A stretch of DNA of 64,000 bases. Source: Bacteroidales bacterium UBA6445. GTDB lineage: Bacteria > Bacteroidota > Bacteroidia > Bacteroidales > UBA932. Below the pieces are notes generated by a model. The model ran no database searches. It was not told where the DNA came from and saw only the letters and a program-made list of their open reading frames with translations. Positions 1 to 10,489 of the stretch are shown in pieces; positions within the stretch are counted from its first letter, which is position 1, and each line of letters opens with the position of its first letter. A program made the translations under genes and the position numbers. The stretch lies in assembly GCA_002439585.1 (NCBI GenBank), contig DJOF01000023.1:62001-126000 (forward strand), in the 5' to 3' direction.

Positions 1-24
1 TTCTTCATATGGATAGTGTTTGGT

Positions 25-3000
25 TTATTTCTTTTCAGTCTCCTTTGCAAGCTGCTTGCGCGCTTTCCATGTCTCAGCATCAAACATTATCGGAGTACCG
101 ATGAATATTGAGGCATAAGTACCGAAGCATATACCGAGAATCAAGGCTACGGACAGACCTCTTATGGACTCACCTCCGAATATTGCAATGGCTAGCATTG
201 TTACCAAAGTAGAAGCGGAAGTATTGATGGTTCTAGTAAGAGTAGCATTCAATGCAAGATTGGCATTGGTCTTAAGATCCATCTTGGGATGCAATGTCTT
301 GAGTTCACGAATCCTATCGAAGATCACGACATTATCATTGATAGCATATCCGATAATAGTCAGGATTGCCGCAATAAAGGTCTGGTCAACATCAAGATTG
401 AAAGGCAGGATGCCAGAGAACAAGGAGAAGAAACCTATCACGATGATAGCCGTATGAGTAAGCGATACAACACCGCCAAGACCCCACGTCCAGCCCTTGA
501 ACCTTACTGCTATATAGGCGAATATAACGAACAGCGCTATTACGACAGCTATGATTGCCGAACGCTTCATGTCGTTTGCGATAGTCGGACCAACCTTGTC
601 AGAAGAAATGATACCGTTAGGATTGTCGAGAGTAGAAGTAAACTCGTCAATCGTAAGGTCTTTCTCTGCAAAGAGGCCTTTCAACGCGTTGAAGAGCTTG
701 TTCTCAACCTCAGTATCAACCTCAGAAGACTCATTCTCAACTTTGTACTTGGTAGTAATCTTCATCTGGCTCTCACCGCCGAACTGCTTTACCTCGACAG
801 TCTCTCCAAACTCTTTCTCAGTAGCCTCTCTTACAGCCTCAGCAGTAACCGGCTGGTCGAAACGGACTACATAAGTACGGCCTCCAGTGAAATCAACACC
901 ATATGTAAAGCCCTTAGTAAAAATAGAAACAAGAGCTATAACTATAAGGATACCTGAGAACGTATATGAGAATTTCTTCTTTGAGAGGAAGTCAATATTG
1001 GTATGTTTGAGGAAGTCCTTGGTAATCTTCGTCTCGAAAGAAATATCCTTGCCCTTGCTTGCTCTTCCGTCGAAAATCAGACGGGTAATAAAGATAGAAG
1101 TAAGGACTGACGTGAAGATACCGATAATAAGTGTCGTTGCGAATCCCTGTACAGGACCTGAACCGAATACGAAGAGGACTATACCTGTAAGCAAGGTTGT
1201 CACCTGACCATCGATAATAGCCGAGTAAGCATTGGAATAACCGTCTGCAATAGCCTTGGACAGACCCTTTCCTGCCGCCAGTTCCTCCTTGATACGTTCA
1301 TATATGATCACATTGGCATCAACCGCCATACCCATCGTAAGGACAAGACCTGCGATACCAGGCAATGTCAGTACAGCACCAAAAGATACAAGGATTCCGA
1401 AGAGGAAGAGTACATTGCAAAGCAGCGCTATATCAGCCACGACACCGGCTCTGCTGTAGAAGAAAATCATGTACAGGAGAACCAATACGAAAGCTATTAC
1501 AAACGAAACAAGACCAGCACGTATTGACTCGCTACCGAGAGAAGGTCCTACAACCTGCTCCTGAATGATCTTTGCAGGAGCCGGAAGCTTTCCTGAGTTG
1601 AGCACATTTGCAAGGTCAGTAGCCTCTTCAACTGTAAAGTTACCAGAGATTTCAGAACTTCCTCCAGTTATCTCCGTATTGACAACAGGATAAGAATATA
1701 CCAAATCATCTAGAACAATTGCAATCTGCCTACCGATATTGTCCTTGGTTAGCCTTGCCCAAATCGATGCGCCTTCGGCATTCATCGTCATTGAAACGGT
1801 AGGATTGCCCTGATTGATGCCCTGGCCGTTGTATGATACTCGGGCATCTGTGACTGCACCTCCGTCAAGAGGAGCCTTACCGTCACGTGTGGCTGCCTTG
1901 ATGGCTACAAGCTCATAGACATTACCACCCTGGATATAAGAAGAAGGCTTGACTAACCATTTTGGCCTAAACTCGCTGGGAAATATAGCCTTGGCAACAG
2001 GAGAATTAAGAAGCCTGTTGACTACGGCTGTATCACCACCTTGTGCAAAACCTATGCAGGCTCCGTTTCTTGCTCCAGAAGGCTGGAGAACAGCAAAGAG
2101 GGGATGAGCCTTCTTGTATTCCTCCAGTGCCTTTGCATCTGAAGCAGACTGACTAAGTGCAGAGTCAAGCAGCTGTGGTGCTGCTGAAGAATCTACTGCC
2201 TGCTCCACGGCTCTTGCTTCAGGCTCAGCGACTTCAGTAGAGTCATTGCCATCTATATTAGCTTGTGCCAATGCCGCATCAGCTTCTTGAAGATAAGGAT
2301 AGATCTCTGAATTTTCATAAGTTGTCCAAAACTCAAGGGAAGCTGTTCCCTGAAGGAGTTTCCTCACACGCTCAGGTTCCTTTACACCAGGCAGCTCTAC
2401 AAGTATGCGACCAGTATTGCCAAGTCTCTGGATAGAAGGCTGGGTGACGCCAAATCTGTCTATACGGTTACGGAGGACATTGAATGAGTTGGCTACCGCA
2501 CTCTCGGCATTTTCGCGAATCACTGTTAGGACCTCTTCATCCGTAGACTGCGGAGATATTGACTTGGAGAGTTCCAAAGTACCGAACACCTGAGCAAGAC
2601 GCTGCCCGTGAGAGACTTCTTTCCATGCCTGTGCAAACAAGGTGATGAAGTCATCAGACGAATTTACACTTCTCTCCTTGGCGAGGGCAAGAGCCTGATT
2701 GAACTCGGGAGTCTTATTCTCTCCTGCAAGGGAGCTAACAAGATCCTCAAGCTGCACCTGAAGCATCACGTTCATACCGCCTTTAAGGTCAAGTCCAAGG
2801 TTGATCTCCTTGGCCTTAACATCCTTATAAGTATACCCGAAATATACTTTCTGATTCGAAATAGAATCGATATACCAGCGGTTCTTGACCTTGGCAAGAG
2901 AATCGAGATAATAGGCCTTGTCGATCTCCGGAATATCGGAGAATGCAGCACTCTGCTTGAACACCTCTATCTGCTCACTGGCATACTTCTTCGCTTTATT

Positions 3001-3096
3001 CTCCTGAATATTGGTTACAAGAGTGAAAGACAGCTGCCAGATGCAGGCGAGCCCCAACAGAATGGCCACAGCCTTAATTGCACCTTTGCTTTGCAT
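25..3096 (-). CDS. secDF: Protein translocase subunit SecDF (fused SecD-SecF)
   Basis: This inner-membrane RND-type protein uses the proton motive force to pull proteins out of SecYEG on the periplasmic side. At 1023 residues it is a full-length fusion: an N-terminal membrane segment (residues 7-30), the SecD signature LGLDLKGG at 100-107, a large periplasmic domain, a membrane bundle around 530-690, then the SecF signature YGVDFTGG near 734 followed by a second six-helix bundle. An Ala/Ser/Glu-rich low-complexity stretch at about 270-325 sits inside the SecD periplasmic domain and looks lineage-specific. The SecDF fusion is usual in Bacteroidota. The gene stands alone; a -7-like box lies about 40 bp upstream. 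Product assignment is secure. Confidence 0.97.
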   Translation of the reverse strand: MQSKGAIKAVAILLGLACIWQLSFTLVTNIQENKAKKYASEQIEVFKQSAAFSDIPEIDKAYYLDSLAKVKNRWYIDSISNQKVYFGYTYKDVKAKEINLGLDLKGGMNVMLQVQLEDLVSSLAGENKTPEFNQALALAKERSVNSSDDFITLFAQAWKEVSHGQRLAQVFGTLELSKSISPQSTDEEVLTVIRENAESAVANSFNVLRNRIDRFGVTQPSIQRLGNTGRILVELPGVKEPERVRKLLQGTASLEFWTTYENSEIYPYLQEADAALAQANIDGNDSTEVAEPEARAVEQAVDSSAAPQLLDSALSQSASDAKALEEYKKAHPLFAVLQPSGARNGACIGFAQGGDTAVVNRLLNSPVAKAIFPSEFRPKWLVKPSSYIQGGNVYELVAIKAATRDGKAPLDGGAVTDARVSYNGQGINQGNPTVSMTMNAEGASIWARLTKDNIGRQIAIVLDDLVYSYPVVNTEITGGSSEISGNFTVEEATDLANVLNSGKLPAPAKIIQEQVVGPSLGSESIRAGLVSFVIAFVLVLLYMIFFYSRAGVVADIALLCNVLFLFGILVSFGAVLTLPGIAGLVLTMGMAVDANVIIYERIKEELAAGKGLSKAIADGYSNAYSAIIDGQVTTLLTGIVLFVFGSGPVQGFATTLIIGIFTSVLTSIFITRLIFDGRASKGKDISFETKITKDFLKHTNIDFLSKKKFSYTFSGILIVIALVSIFTKGFTYGVDFTGGRTYVVRFDQPVTAEAVREATEKEFGETVEVKQFGGESQMKITTKYKVENESSEVDTEVENKLFNALKGLFAEKDLTIDEFTSTLDNPNGIISSDKVGPTIANDMKRSAIIAVVIALFVIFAYIAVRFKGWTWGLGGVVSLTHTAIIVIGFFSLFSGILPFNLDVDQTFIAAILTIIGYAINDNVVIFDRIRELKTLHPKMDLKTNANLALNATLTRTINTSASTLVTMLAIAIFGGESIRGLSVALILGICFGTYASIFIGTPIMFDAETWKARKQLAKETEKK

Positions 3097-3137
3097 TTGA
3101 TGATATTTTATTAATTATATTTTCGCAAAATAGAATG

Positions 3138-3145
3138 CAAATTTA
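3138..3145 (-). promoter_or_regulatory. -7 box of the secDF promoter
   Basis: On the minus strand this reads TAAATTTG, matching the Bacteroidetes sigma-ABfr -7 consensus TAnnTTTG, 42 bp before the secDF ATG. No good TTTG -33 box is seen at the usual 19-nt distance (TTTC is there instead). Confidence 0.4.
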
Positions 3146-3205
3146 TCTAATTTTTTTGTAGAAAGAAACTATCTCTCCGAAATAATAATAGCTCTCTACT
3201 TTTAC

Positions 3206-3213
3206 TATCTTTG
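3206..3213 (+). promoter_or_regulatory. -7 box upstream of the PD40/SPOR gene
   Basis: TATCTTTG matches the Bacteroidetes -7 consensus and lies 74 bp before the ATG at 3288, divergent from the secDF promoter. No clear -33 box was found. Confidence 0.4.
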
Positions 3214-3287
3214 CATAATCCCATGTGATCTGGTTATGATGAAGATAATCGCACATCGGAAGTAACAACAGATAAGATAACTGAGAT

Positions 3288-5150
3288 ATGGTCGCACTCG
3301 CAACATTGCTGATCACATGCGCACTAACTGCCAGGCCCGCAATAACAGGCGCGGACTATCAAGGAAAGATAAATATAGACAAGCTTAGGGCGGAAGCTGA
3401 TTCTCTGACAAGAAAATACAGATTTGCCGAAGCGGTAAGCCTGTATAGCGAAGCAAAGGAACTCGCGGATTCTGTCCAGTCTGCCGCAATCGATGAGGTG
3501 ATGGCCACTGTACAGAACGGGGAGAGTATGACCGCATTCTGCAGCACTCCCGTGTGCCTCGCTCGGCAGAAATTTCCTATACGGGATTTTTTTCTTTATT
3601 ATCCGCTTGAGGACAAGAGTTGGCATCCGACTCCCAACCAACTTGACTCTACGGCAGGGGACATATTTGCACCTGCAGTCTACATGACTGAAAGTGATAC
3701 TAGACTGTTCTGGTCGGCAAAAGATAGCGATGGTATACGGAACATCTATTTCTCAAAGAAAGACAGCATCTGGTCTGCTCCAGCTCTGCTCAACGAGCAG
3801 CTCACTTCTGACTCAGATGAGATTTTCCCTATGCTGTCTCCTGACGGGAAGCAGCTTTTCTTTGCGTCCAAAGGGCTTTACGGCATGGGTGGCTACGACC
3901 TTTATGTGTCGACTTGGGACGAGGAGAACAGAGACTGGGGACTTCCTGTCAATATGGGTTTTCCATATTCTTCGCCTTATGACGATTTCCTTTTCATCAA
4001 TACTGCTGACGGGAAATATTCGATCTTCGCTTCCAACAGAGACTGCCAGAGTGACAGCGTGAGTATATATGTGCTCGAATATGATAGCATGCCGGTAAGG
4101 AAAGCTATAGATTCTCCTGAGAATCTTGCAAAACTTTGTGCACTCACCCCGACATCAGATAAAGCTGTTATGAGTGGACCTACGACAGATAGAAGCAACG
4201 AGGCCGCAAATGACGACGTGGTAGAATATTCACGGAAACTCCGTACCATAAGGGAACTTAGAGACTCCTTGTATAGTTGGTCGGTGGCATTGGACGGTTA
4301 CAGAAGTAGCTTTAACGAGGCAGATGACAATGAGCGTCAACGGCTCTCGGCTCTAATCTCAGAGAAAGAAGCAGTTCTGCCGCTCCTCAAAGACTCACTT
4401 GCACGCATGAGCAACGCCCTTCAGCAGATTGAAGTAGGATTTTTGAAGAAAGGCGTTGTAATAGATCCTGAGAAATTACAGCAGGAAGCCGACAAAGAGA
4501 TCATAGGGGCGACATCCGGATATGTGTTCACAAGACATGATATCGGAAAGCCCCTGCATCTTGACATGATGAAGCCGAAACCGTCATTTGACTATTCTTT
4601 CCAGATACTGCCGGAGGGAAGGTTTGCTGAGGACAACACTCTTCCAAAAGGACTGATATACCAAATACAGCTGTTTGCCTTGTCAAGGAAAGCCACTACA
4701 AGTCAGCTTCGGGGCATTTCACCTGTATTTGAGAGCATATCTACAGGCAAATACATTTACTCTGCTGGAATTTTCCACACATACAAGGACGTATTGGGGA
4801 GTCTCAACAAGGTAAAGAGGGCAGGCCTTCGTTCGGCTTTCATTGTAGCCTTCAATGACGGAGTTAAGATAAGTGTACCAACAGCAAGGAAGATTGAGTC
4901 CGAAACTCACGAGATCTTCCAGATACGAATATATCCTACTGATGGAGAAGCTCTTGCCCAATCTGAGATAGGAGCAGTAAGATCGGCAACAAATGCAGAC
5001 ATGGCAAAAGTAAACGAAGATGGAAGGGTCTCTTATATCCTCGGGCCGTTCGCTGATAGGACAGAAGCCGAGCATGTTCTTTATGTTCTTAAGACAGCCG
5101 GAATAGCCGAGTCTGAGATAGAATCCGCTGGATATAATAAGGATCTCTAA
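3288..5150 (+). CDS. PD40 beta-propeller protein with C-terminal SPOR-like repeats
   Basis: A 620-residue exported protein of unknown function. It has an N-terminal hydrophobic signal segment (about 1-20), a TPR-like helical stretch (30-65), and a WD40-like/PD40 region whose motif DEIFPMLSPDGKQLFFAS begins near residue 180. A coiled-coil-like stretch covers about 310-380. Two SPOR-like segments follow, starting near 456 (YQIQLFALSRK) and 585 (YILGPFADRTEAEHVL). PD40 repeats occur in TolB- and OmpA-associated envelope proteins and SPOR domains bind denuded peptidoglycan, so a cell-wall-associated periplasmic role is inferred. It precedes nfeD-floA by 44 bp on the same strand and may be co-transcribed. 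No enzymatic motif is visible. Confidence 0.8.
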   Translation: MVALATLLITCALTARPAITGADYQGKINIDKLRAEADSLTRKYRFAEAVSLYSEAKELADSVQSAAIDEVMATVQNGESMTAFCSTPVCLARQKFPIRDFFLYYPLEDKSWHPTPNQLDSTAGDIFAPAVYMTESDTRLFWSAKDSDGIRNIYFSKKDSIWSAPALLNEQLTSDSDEIFPMLSPDGKQLFFASKGLYGMGGYDLYVSTWDEENRDWGLPVNMGFPYSSPYDDFLFINTADGKYSIFASNRDCQSDSVSIYVLEYDSMPVRKAIDSPENLAKLCALTPTSDKAVMSGPTTDRSNEAANDDVVEYSRKLRTIRELRDSLYSWSVALDGYRSSFNEADDNERQRLSALISEKEAVLPLLKDSLARMSNALQQIEVGFLKKGVVIDPEKLQQEADKEIIGATSGYVFTRHDIGKPLHLDMMKPKPSFDYSFQILPEGRFAEDNTLPKGLIYQIQLFALSRKATTSQLRGISPVFESISTGKYIYSAGIFHTYKDVLGSLNKVKRAGLRSAFIVAFNDGVKISVPTARKIESETHEIFQIRIYPTDGEALAQSEIGAVRSATNADMAKVNEDGRVSYILGPFADRTEAEHVLYVLKTAGIAESEIESAGYNKDL

Positions 5151-5194
5151 TTATTTTGCTATATTTGACTATAACCATATATAATTCATACATT

Positions 5195-5662
5195 ATGGGA
5201 TTAGTAATTACTCTTATCCTTGTCGGCATAATCTTGATTTTTGTCGAGATACTTCTAATACCCGGTGTCGGGATTGCCGGAATCTTAGGACTGCTTTCCC
5301 TCTGCGGATCATCGTACTTTGCATTTGACATATTTGGCCCCCTTGGAGGTACTATAGTGACTCTGATTGACATAGCATTAGTTACCATATTGGTGTTCTA
5401 CGCACTCAGAGCCAAGACCTGGAAGAAACTTGAGCTTGACACCATCCTAGAGAACAAGCCGGAACCCCATTTCCCTGCCATAGGAGACAAAGGAAAGACT
5501 ATCACAAGACTCGGCCCTATGGGAAGTGCCCGCATCGACAATGAAACATATGAAGTCACTGCCCTTGAGGGCATGATAGATTCCGGCACAGACATAGAAG
5601 TGGTACATATAGAGAATAACAAGATCTACGTGAAGCCAGTGATGTCCAATGATGCTTTCTGA
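5195..5662 (+). CDS. NfeD-family membrane protein
   Basis: A short NfeD protein of about 155 residues. The first third carries two or three hydrophobic helices, including a Pro/Gly-rich turn typical of NfeD (LLIPGVGIAG). The C-terminal third is an OB-fold-like domain (DKGKTITRLGPMGSARIDNE), as in NfeD1b. It lacks the ClpP-like serine protease domain of long NfeD proteins. An upstream in-frame TTG would add 13 residues (from 5156), but the ATG at 5195 gives the conventional hydrophobic N-terminus and was chosen. It lies 51 bp upstream of floA; nfeD-floA pairing is a well-known arrangement, and the two products act together at membrane microdomains. Confidence 0.88.
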   Translation: MGLVITLILVGIILIFVEILLIPGVGIAGILGLLSLCGSSYFAFDIFGPLGGTIVTLIDIALVTILVFYALRAKTWKKLELDTILENKPEPHFPAIGDKGKTITRLGPMGSARIDNETYEVTALEGMIDSGTDIEVVHIENNKIYVKPVMSNDAF

Positions 5663-5713
5663 GAGCATATCCACAATACATACAGCCTTTTATCAATTTT
5701 CAAACAATAAATC

Positions 5714-6673
5714 ATGTTAAGCGCAATTCCTATCGCGATCTGGATCGGTATATTGATTATCGGCCTGATTATTCTACTCTGGTTCTTCCCAGTAACACTG
5801 TGGTTTCAGGCAATTCTTTCTGGGGTTCATATTCCCTTGATACAATTAGTACTGATGAGATGGAGGGGAGTCAATCCCACCACTATAGTCATTGCCATGA
5901 TAACCGGAACCAAGGCCGGTCTCAAACTAAGGGCAAATGAACTTGAGGCTCACTATCTTGCCAAAGGAAATGTTGTCAAGGTTGTAAATGCCCTAATCTC
6001 GGCCGACAAAGCCAACATACCGCTCGACTTCAAGACAGCTGCCGGCATTGACCTTGCTGGACGTGACGTATTTGAGGCTGTACAGATGTCGGTCAACCCT
6101 AAGGTTATCAATACCCCGCCTGTAACGGCTGTAGCAAAGAATGGCATACAGCTCATATGCAAAGCACGTGTGACAGTAAGGGCCAACATCAACCAACTTG
6201 TAGGAGGAGCAGGCGAGGAGACTGTGCTTGCCAGAGTAGGCGAGGGTATAGTATCGTCCATAGGCTCGGCAGAAAGCCACGCAGAAGTGCTTGAGAAGCC
6301 TGAATCCATATCGAAAGTTGTACTGGGCAAGGGCCTTGACGCTGGGACGGCTTTCGAGATCTTGTCCATCGATATCGCAGACATCGATATAGGAAAGAAT
6401 ATCGGTGCTGTACTGCAGATGGATCAGGCAGATGCCGACAAGAATATAGCTCAGGCAAGGGCCGAGGAGAGAAGGGCTATGGCCGTGGCCGAGGAGCAGG
6501 AGATGAAGGCAAAGGCGCAGGAAGCCAGGGCTAAGGTTATCGAAGCTGAAGCTCAGGTTCCGCTTGCAATGGCCGAAGCTTTCAGAAAAGGCAATCTTGG
6601 GGTCATGGACTATTACAAGATCAGAAATGTCCAAGCCGATACCGAGATGCGCGAAAATATCGCCAAGCAGTAG
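5714..6673 (+). CDS. floA: Flotillin-like protein FloA
   Basis: Bacterial flotillin FloA (former UPF0365, YqfA), a membrane scaffold of functional membrane microdomains. The 319 residues begin with a hairpin-like hydrophobic segment (about 5-45) that inserts into the inner leaflet. The conserved SPFH-like core follows ([20 protein letters not shown], then [20 protein letters not shown]). A long Ala/Glu-rich coiled coil at about 230-300 contains the repeats [20 protein letters not shown]. It is the last gene of the nfeD-floA unit and ends 6 bp from the convergent stop of the SNF symporter, with no obvious terminator in between. Confidence 0.95.
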   Translation: MLSAIPIAIWIGILIIGLIILLWFFPVTLWFQAILSGVHIPLIQLVLMRWRGVNPTTIVIAMITGTKAGLKLRANELEAHYLAKGNVVKVVNALISADKANIPLDFKTAAGIDLAGRDVFEAVQMSVNPKVINTPPVTAVAKNGIQLICKARVTVRANINQLVGGAGEETVLARVGEGIVSSIGSAESHAEVLEKPESISKVVLGKGLDAGTAFEILSIDIADIDIGKNIGAVLQMDQADADKNIAQARAEERRAMAVAEEQEMKAKAQEARAKVIEAEAQVPLAMAEAFRKGNLGVMDYYKIRNVQADTEMRENIAKQ

Positions 6674-6679
6674 GCCTAC

Positions 6680-8044
6680 TCAGAACAGGATTCCCGACAG
6701 CAAAACCACAGCGATTGTGATTGGGGCTATATACTTTATAAGGAAATAAACGATAGGGAAGCTCCATACATTGAACTTCAATGTACCGCTGTTGGTAAAC
6801 TCGTCGAAGACCTCGGACCGCTTCATTTTCCAACCTACGAACACAGAGAAAAGCAAAGCACCGAGAGTCATCAAGAAATTGGAAGACATTTTGTCGCAAA
6901 GAGAGAAGATATTGTTACCAAGCAACTTAATGTCTGAAAGAGGCCCGAAAGACAGAGAACAAAGAGCACCAAGCAGCCATGTACCGACAAACACGGTCAT
7001 GGCTGCATTTGTTCTCTTGAAGCCTTTCTCTTCAACAAGATAAGACACTCCGACTTCCAAAAGCGAGATAGCACTTGTAAGGGCTGATATAAGTACTGAC
7101 AGGAAAAACAATATGGCAATAACGCCTCCAGCTATCGGTGCGTGTTCGCTCATTGTAGAGAAGACATGAGGAAGCGACTCGAAGATCAGGCCCGGGCCGG
7201 ATCCAGGTGCAATCCCGGCAGAGAATACTGATGACATAACCGCAAAACCGGCTATAAGGGCAAACAACAGGTCTGACCCTGCCGTTCCTATGCCTGAAAG
7301 CAGGAGATTTTCTTCTTTTCTTATATATGATGAGTAGACTAGTATCGTCCCGATACCGAGAGATAGAGAGTAAAATGACTGTCCTACGGCAGCTGCCACC
7401 ACTTGAGGTGTTATTTTTGAAAAATTCGGCTGTGCCATATATTTGACACCTTCTATCGCACCGGGAAGAGTAAGAGAATAGACAAGTATCACCACGACTA
7501 GAACAAAAAGAAGAGGAATACTGAAGTTGCTGAATTTCTCAATCCCACCCTTGACCCCGGCCATGATAACAAATGTGCTCATTCCAAGGAAAATGGTGTG
7601 ATACAGCAGTGGAGCCCAGGGAGATGATATAAACGAAGAGAACATATTGGAGAAGCTTGCTTCGGTAAGCCCTTTGAAACCGAAACCAAGAGAGCGGACC
7701 AAATACTCGACTGACCATCCACCCACAACGCTATAATAAGATACAATTATCAGCGGGGAAATAATAGTGAGAACTGATATCCATTTCCATACAGTACCTG
7801 GAGCAAGAAGATTCATGGCTCCATATGTATTTGCCCCTGACCGTCTTCCTATAATGGACTCTGCCAGGAAAATCGGGAGTGACAGGAATACCGATGCAAG
7901 GATATATACGACTATGAAAGCCGCTCCTCCGTATTCTCCTGCGAGATAAGGAAATCTCCATATATTACCAAGCCCTATTGCAGAGCCGGACATGGCGAAG
8001 ATCACTGCGACCTTACTGCCGAAATGTTCTCTATTCTTACTCAT
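6680..8044 (-). CDS. Sodium-dependent SNF-family symporter
   Basis: A neurotransmitter:sodium symporter (SLC6/SNF) family transporter, the bacterial LeuT/MhsT-type branch, probably importing an amino acid with Na+; the substrate cannot be told from sequence. The TM1 signature SAIGLGNIWRFPYL, with the unwound GxxGLGN(I/F)WRFPY motif, is present at residues 20-33. About 11 hydrophobic helices follow. The open frame extends to an ATG at 8074, but the ATG at 8044 (MSKNREHFGSK) matches normal family N-termini and leaves a 53-bp gap to folA. It is probably the last gene of the minus-strand run from 13190. Confidence 0.93.
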   Translation of the reverse strand: MSKNREHFGSKVAVIFAMSGSAIGLGNIWRFPYLAGEYGGAAFIVVYILASVFLSLPIFLAESIIGRRSGANTYGAMNLLAPGTVWKWISVLTIISPLIIVSYYSVVGGWSVEYLVRSLGFGFKGLTEASFSNMFSSFISSPWAPLLYHTIFLGMSTFVIMAGVKGGIEKFSNFSIPLLFVLVVVILVYSLTLPGAIEGVKYMAQPNFSKITPQVVAAAVGQSFYSLSLGIGTILVYSSYIRKEENLLLSGIGTAGSDLLFALIAGFAVMSSVFSAGIAPGSGPGLIFESLPHVFSTMSEHAPIAGGVIAILFFLSVLISALTSAISLLEVGVSYLVEEKGFKRTNAAMTVFVGTWLLGALCSLSFGPLSDIKLLGNNIFSLCDKMSSNFLMTLGALLFSVFVGWKMKRSEVFDEFTNSGTLKFNVWSFPIVYFLIKYIAPITIAVVLLSGILF

Positions 8045-8097
8045 ATTTGTCAAGTTCGTTTCCGCGCAAAGCACGGGATAAATTTTCTCACGCTGGC

Positions 8098-8604
8098 CTA
8101 TCGCCTGGTATATCTAACAAAACGGTATCGTATACCGTTCTCCTCATCCTCACTATATTCAGTAGCCGATGCTAGTTGCCATATTGACGGTTCTATCTTT
8201 GGAAAGTATGCGTCTGCTCCATCGACAACAGCTCTCACTTCTGTAATCAAGAGCTCGTCTGCAATGCCTATAGCCCGATCGTATGTCTTTGCCCCTCCGA
8301 TCACAAAGACCTGGTCAGGAGCATGCTCGTCTGACATTGGTACTAATGCTTCTCTCAAGGCTTCTTCAAGAGACGGAACCACTACTATACCTTCTTCATG
8401 TAACGGACATTTACTCACTACTATGTTCTTGCGTCCTTTGAGAGGGCGTCCCAAAGAGAGCCAAGTATTGTAGCCCATTATCACTGGGAAACCGAGAGTC
8501 GTCTTGCGGAAGAACTTCATATCTCCCGAAATATGCCACAGAAGAGCATTTCCTTTCCCTATGGCACCGTCTTCCGCTAATGCGGCTATAAGTATAATCT
8601 TCAT
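8098..8604 (-). CDS. folA: Dihydrofolate reductase
   Basis: Reduces dihydrofolate to tetrahydrofolate with NADPH, regenerating the cofactor consumed by ThyA next door. The 168-residue protein shows the DHFR signature GAIGKGNALLWHISGDMKFF, whose Asp is the catalytic acid; the usual LPWH is LLWH here. The NADPH-binding segments GFPVIMGYNTWLSLGRPL and FVIGGAKTYDRAI are also present. The ATG at 8604 was preferred over an upstream one at 8640 that lies inside thyA, because it gives the canonical MKIILIAALAEDGAIG start. That start is 2 bp after the thyA stop, so the two are translationally close. Confidence 0.96.
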   Translation of the reverse strand: MKIILIAALAEDGAIGKGNALLWHISGDMKFFRKTTLGFPVIMGYNTWLSLGRPLKGRKNIVVSKCPLHEEGIVVVPSLEEALREALVPMSDEHAPDQVFVIGGAKTYDRAIGIADELLITEVRAVVDGADAYFPKIEPSIWQLASATEYSEDEENGIRYRFVRYTRR

Positions 8605-8606
8605 AG

Positions 8607-9401
8607 TCAGACAGCTACCGGAGCCTTGATTGCGGGCCAAGGATCATAGCCTTCAAGTTTAAAATCCTCATAACGGAAGTCGAAAATATTTTTGACGTCC
8701 GGATTGATGACCATCTGGGGAAGCTGCCTCGGAGTCCTTGAAAGCTGGAGATCCACCTGATCTAAATGGTTGAGATAGATATGCGTATCTCCGGTAGTAT
8801 GGATAAATTCTCCGGGCTTGAGGCCACATGTAGAGGCAATCATCATTGTCAGCAGAGCGTACGATGCTATGTTGAAAGGCACACCAAGGAAAGTATCCGC
8901 ACTGCGCTGATAGAGTTGACAAGACAATTTCCCGTCGGCTACATAGAACTGGAAAAGGCAGTGGCAAGGTGGAAGAGCCATCTTGTCTATCTCACCTGGA
9001 TTCCAGGCAGTTACGATGAGCCTTCTTGAGTCAGGATTGCTGCGTATCTGCTCCACAACCTGCGAAAGCTGGTCTATACTGCGTCCATCCGGAACGGGCC
9101 AACTGCGCCACTGATGCCCGTACACGGGGCCGAGATTGCCGTCCGGATCTGCCCATTCATCCCATATTGATACACCATGCTCTTTGAGATACTTGATGTT
9201 GGTATCTCCTGCTATAAACCACAACAATTCGTATATGATAGACTTGAGGTGGACTTTCTTTGTTGTCAGCAAAGGGAATCCTTCATTCAGGTCAAACCTC
9301 ATCTGATACCCAAACACGCTCTGCGTACCGACTCCTGTCCTGTCATGCTTTATGACACCATCCTTTCGTATATGTCTCAGAAGGTCAAGATACTGCTTCA
9401 T
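8607..9401 (-). CDS. thyA: Thymidylate synthase
   Basis: Makes dTMP from dUMP with methylene-tetrahydrofolate. At 264 residues it has the same length as the E. coli enzyme, and the catalytic cysteine sits in LPPCHCLF at about residue 146. The folate/dUMP-binding stretches [20 protein letters not shown] and [15 protein letters not shown] are intact. Its ATG overlaps the galM stop by 4 bp and folA follows after 2 bp, so it is translationally coupled on both sides. Confidence 0.98.
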   Translation of the reverse strand: MKQYLDLLRHIRKDGVIKHDRTGVGTQSVFGYQMRFDLNEGFPLLTTKKVHLKSIIYELLWFIAGDTNIKYLKEHGVSIWDEWADPDGNLGPVYGHQWRSWPVPDGRSIDQLSQVVEQIRSNPDSRRLIVTAWNPGEIDKMALPPCHCLFQFYVADGKLSCQLYQRSADTFLGVPFNIASYALLTMMIASTCGLKPGEFIHTTGDTHIYLNHLDQVDLQLSRTPRQLPQMVINPDVKNIFDFRYEDFKLEGYDPWPAIKAPVAV

Positions 9402-10450
9402 TTCTTTACAGAAAATGCGAAAATGATTGCCTGACCAAAGACTTCTCCCGGTCTAAGTACCGTTGTGGGATAATCCGGCTCGTTGGGAGAGTCCGGATAA
9501 TGCTGACACTCAATCGCCACTGCATCATAGTCATGATATATGTGACCCTTCTTGCCAACAGGGCAGCCTTCAAGCCAGTTGCCAGTATATATCTGTACCC
9601 CCGGCTGTGTAGTCAGCACCTCAAGGCGTCTTCCGCTCTTTGGTGAATACAACTCGGCAGCCGACTGTATCTGACCTTCCTGATACCCGTCTATGAGGAA
9701 GCAGTTGTCATACCCCTTACCGTATTTAAGAGCGGGGAAATCCGCTTCTATATCCTTGCCTAGTTCCTTTGCTGTCACAAAATCCATAGGCGTTCCTGCA
9801 ACAGGCTCGGAAGCACCTACAGGAATGAGAGTGTCATCTGTAGGTAGATATTCGGAAGCATTCAGCTTAAGTATATGATGAAGTACTGTACCTGATCCTT
9901 CTCCGTCAAGATTGAAATAGGCATGGTTCGTAAGATTGAGAACGGTAGGAGCATCTGTCTCGGCTGTAAATGTAAGTGTAAGCTCATTGTCTTCTGACCA
10001 CTCGTATCTTGCCACGGTCTTCAGGTTGCCAGGATATCCGGCCTCTCCGTCTGCGGAGAAATACATAAACTCCACGGCATCCCCGTCTACACGGCTGTCC
10101 CACACCTGATTCTGGAAGCCATCAGGACCTCCGTGAAGATGATTGCAGGCATTATTTATAGGGAGAGTGTATTCCTTGCCGTCAAGGACAAATTTACCCT
10201 TTGCTATCCTGTTGGCATAGCGGCCGGGGCATTTTCCCGCACATGGGCCGTCTCCAAAATACGACTCGGGCGAATCATACCCTATGACCACATCTCCTAG
10301 AACTCCTTCTCTGTCAGGCACGCATACCGACACTATACCGGCTCCGATGCTTGACAATTCCACATATGCTCCGGCTTCGTTGGTTATCCTGTAGAGGTAA
10401 ATCTCGTTTCCGCCGGAAGATTTGCCCCAAAGCTGTCTGTTTATCTTCAT
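9398..10450 (-). CDS. galM: Aldose 1-epimerase (galactose mutarotase)
   Basis: Interconverts alpha- and beta-anomers of galactose/glucose, feeding galactokinase (a galK copy lies 8 kb away at 18.7-19.8 kb). The 350-residue protein has the expected active-site blocks: [13 protein letters not shown] near residue 95, [15 protein letters not shown] near 175 (catalytic His) and [13 protein letters not shown] near 315 (catalytic Glu). The start at 10450 (MKINRQLWG) was chosen over one nine codons upstream. There is no signal peptide, so it is probably cytosolic. The stop overlaps the thyA start. Confidence 0.95.
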   Translation of the reverse strand: MKINRQLWGKSSGGNEIYLYRITNEAGAYVELSSIGAGIVSVCVPDREGVLGDVVIGYDSPESYFGDGPCAGKCPGRYANRIAKGKFVLDGKEYTLPINNACNHLHGGPDGFQNQVWDSRVDGDAVEFMYFSADGEAGYPGNLKTVARYEWSEDNELTLTFTAETDAPTVLNLTNHAYFNLDGEGSGTVLHHILKLNASEYLPTDDTLIPVGASEPVAGTPMDFVTAKELGKDIEADFPALKYGKGYDNCFLIDGYQEGQIQSAAELYSPKSGRRLEVLTTQPGVQIYTGNWLEGCPVGKKGHIYHDYDAVAIECQHYPDSPNEPDYPTTVLRPGEVFGQAIIFAFSVKK

Positions 10451-10489
10451 TGTGATTGAATGCGGAATGTACCGCACATATTCTCAAAT

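Noticed and set aside
1..24. Sequence left of secDF
   Set aside because: Too short to contain anything identifiable.
289..957. 222-codon plus-strand frame opposite secDF
   Set aside because: It is antisense to the conserved SecF half and has no domain character.
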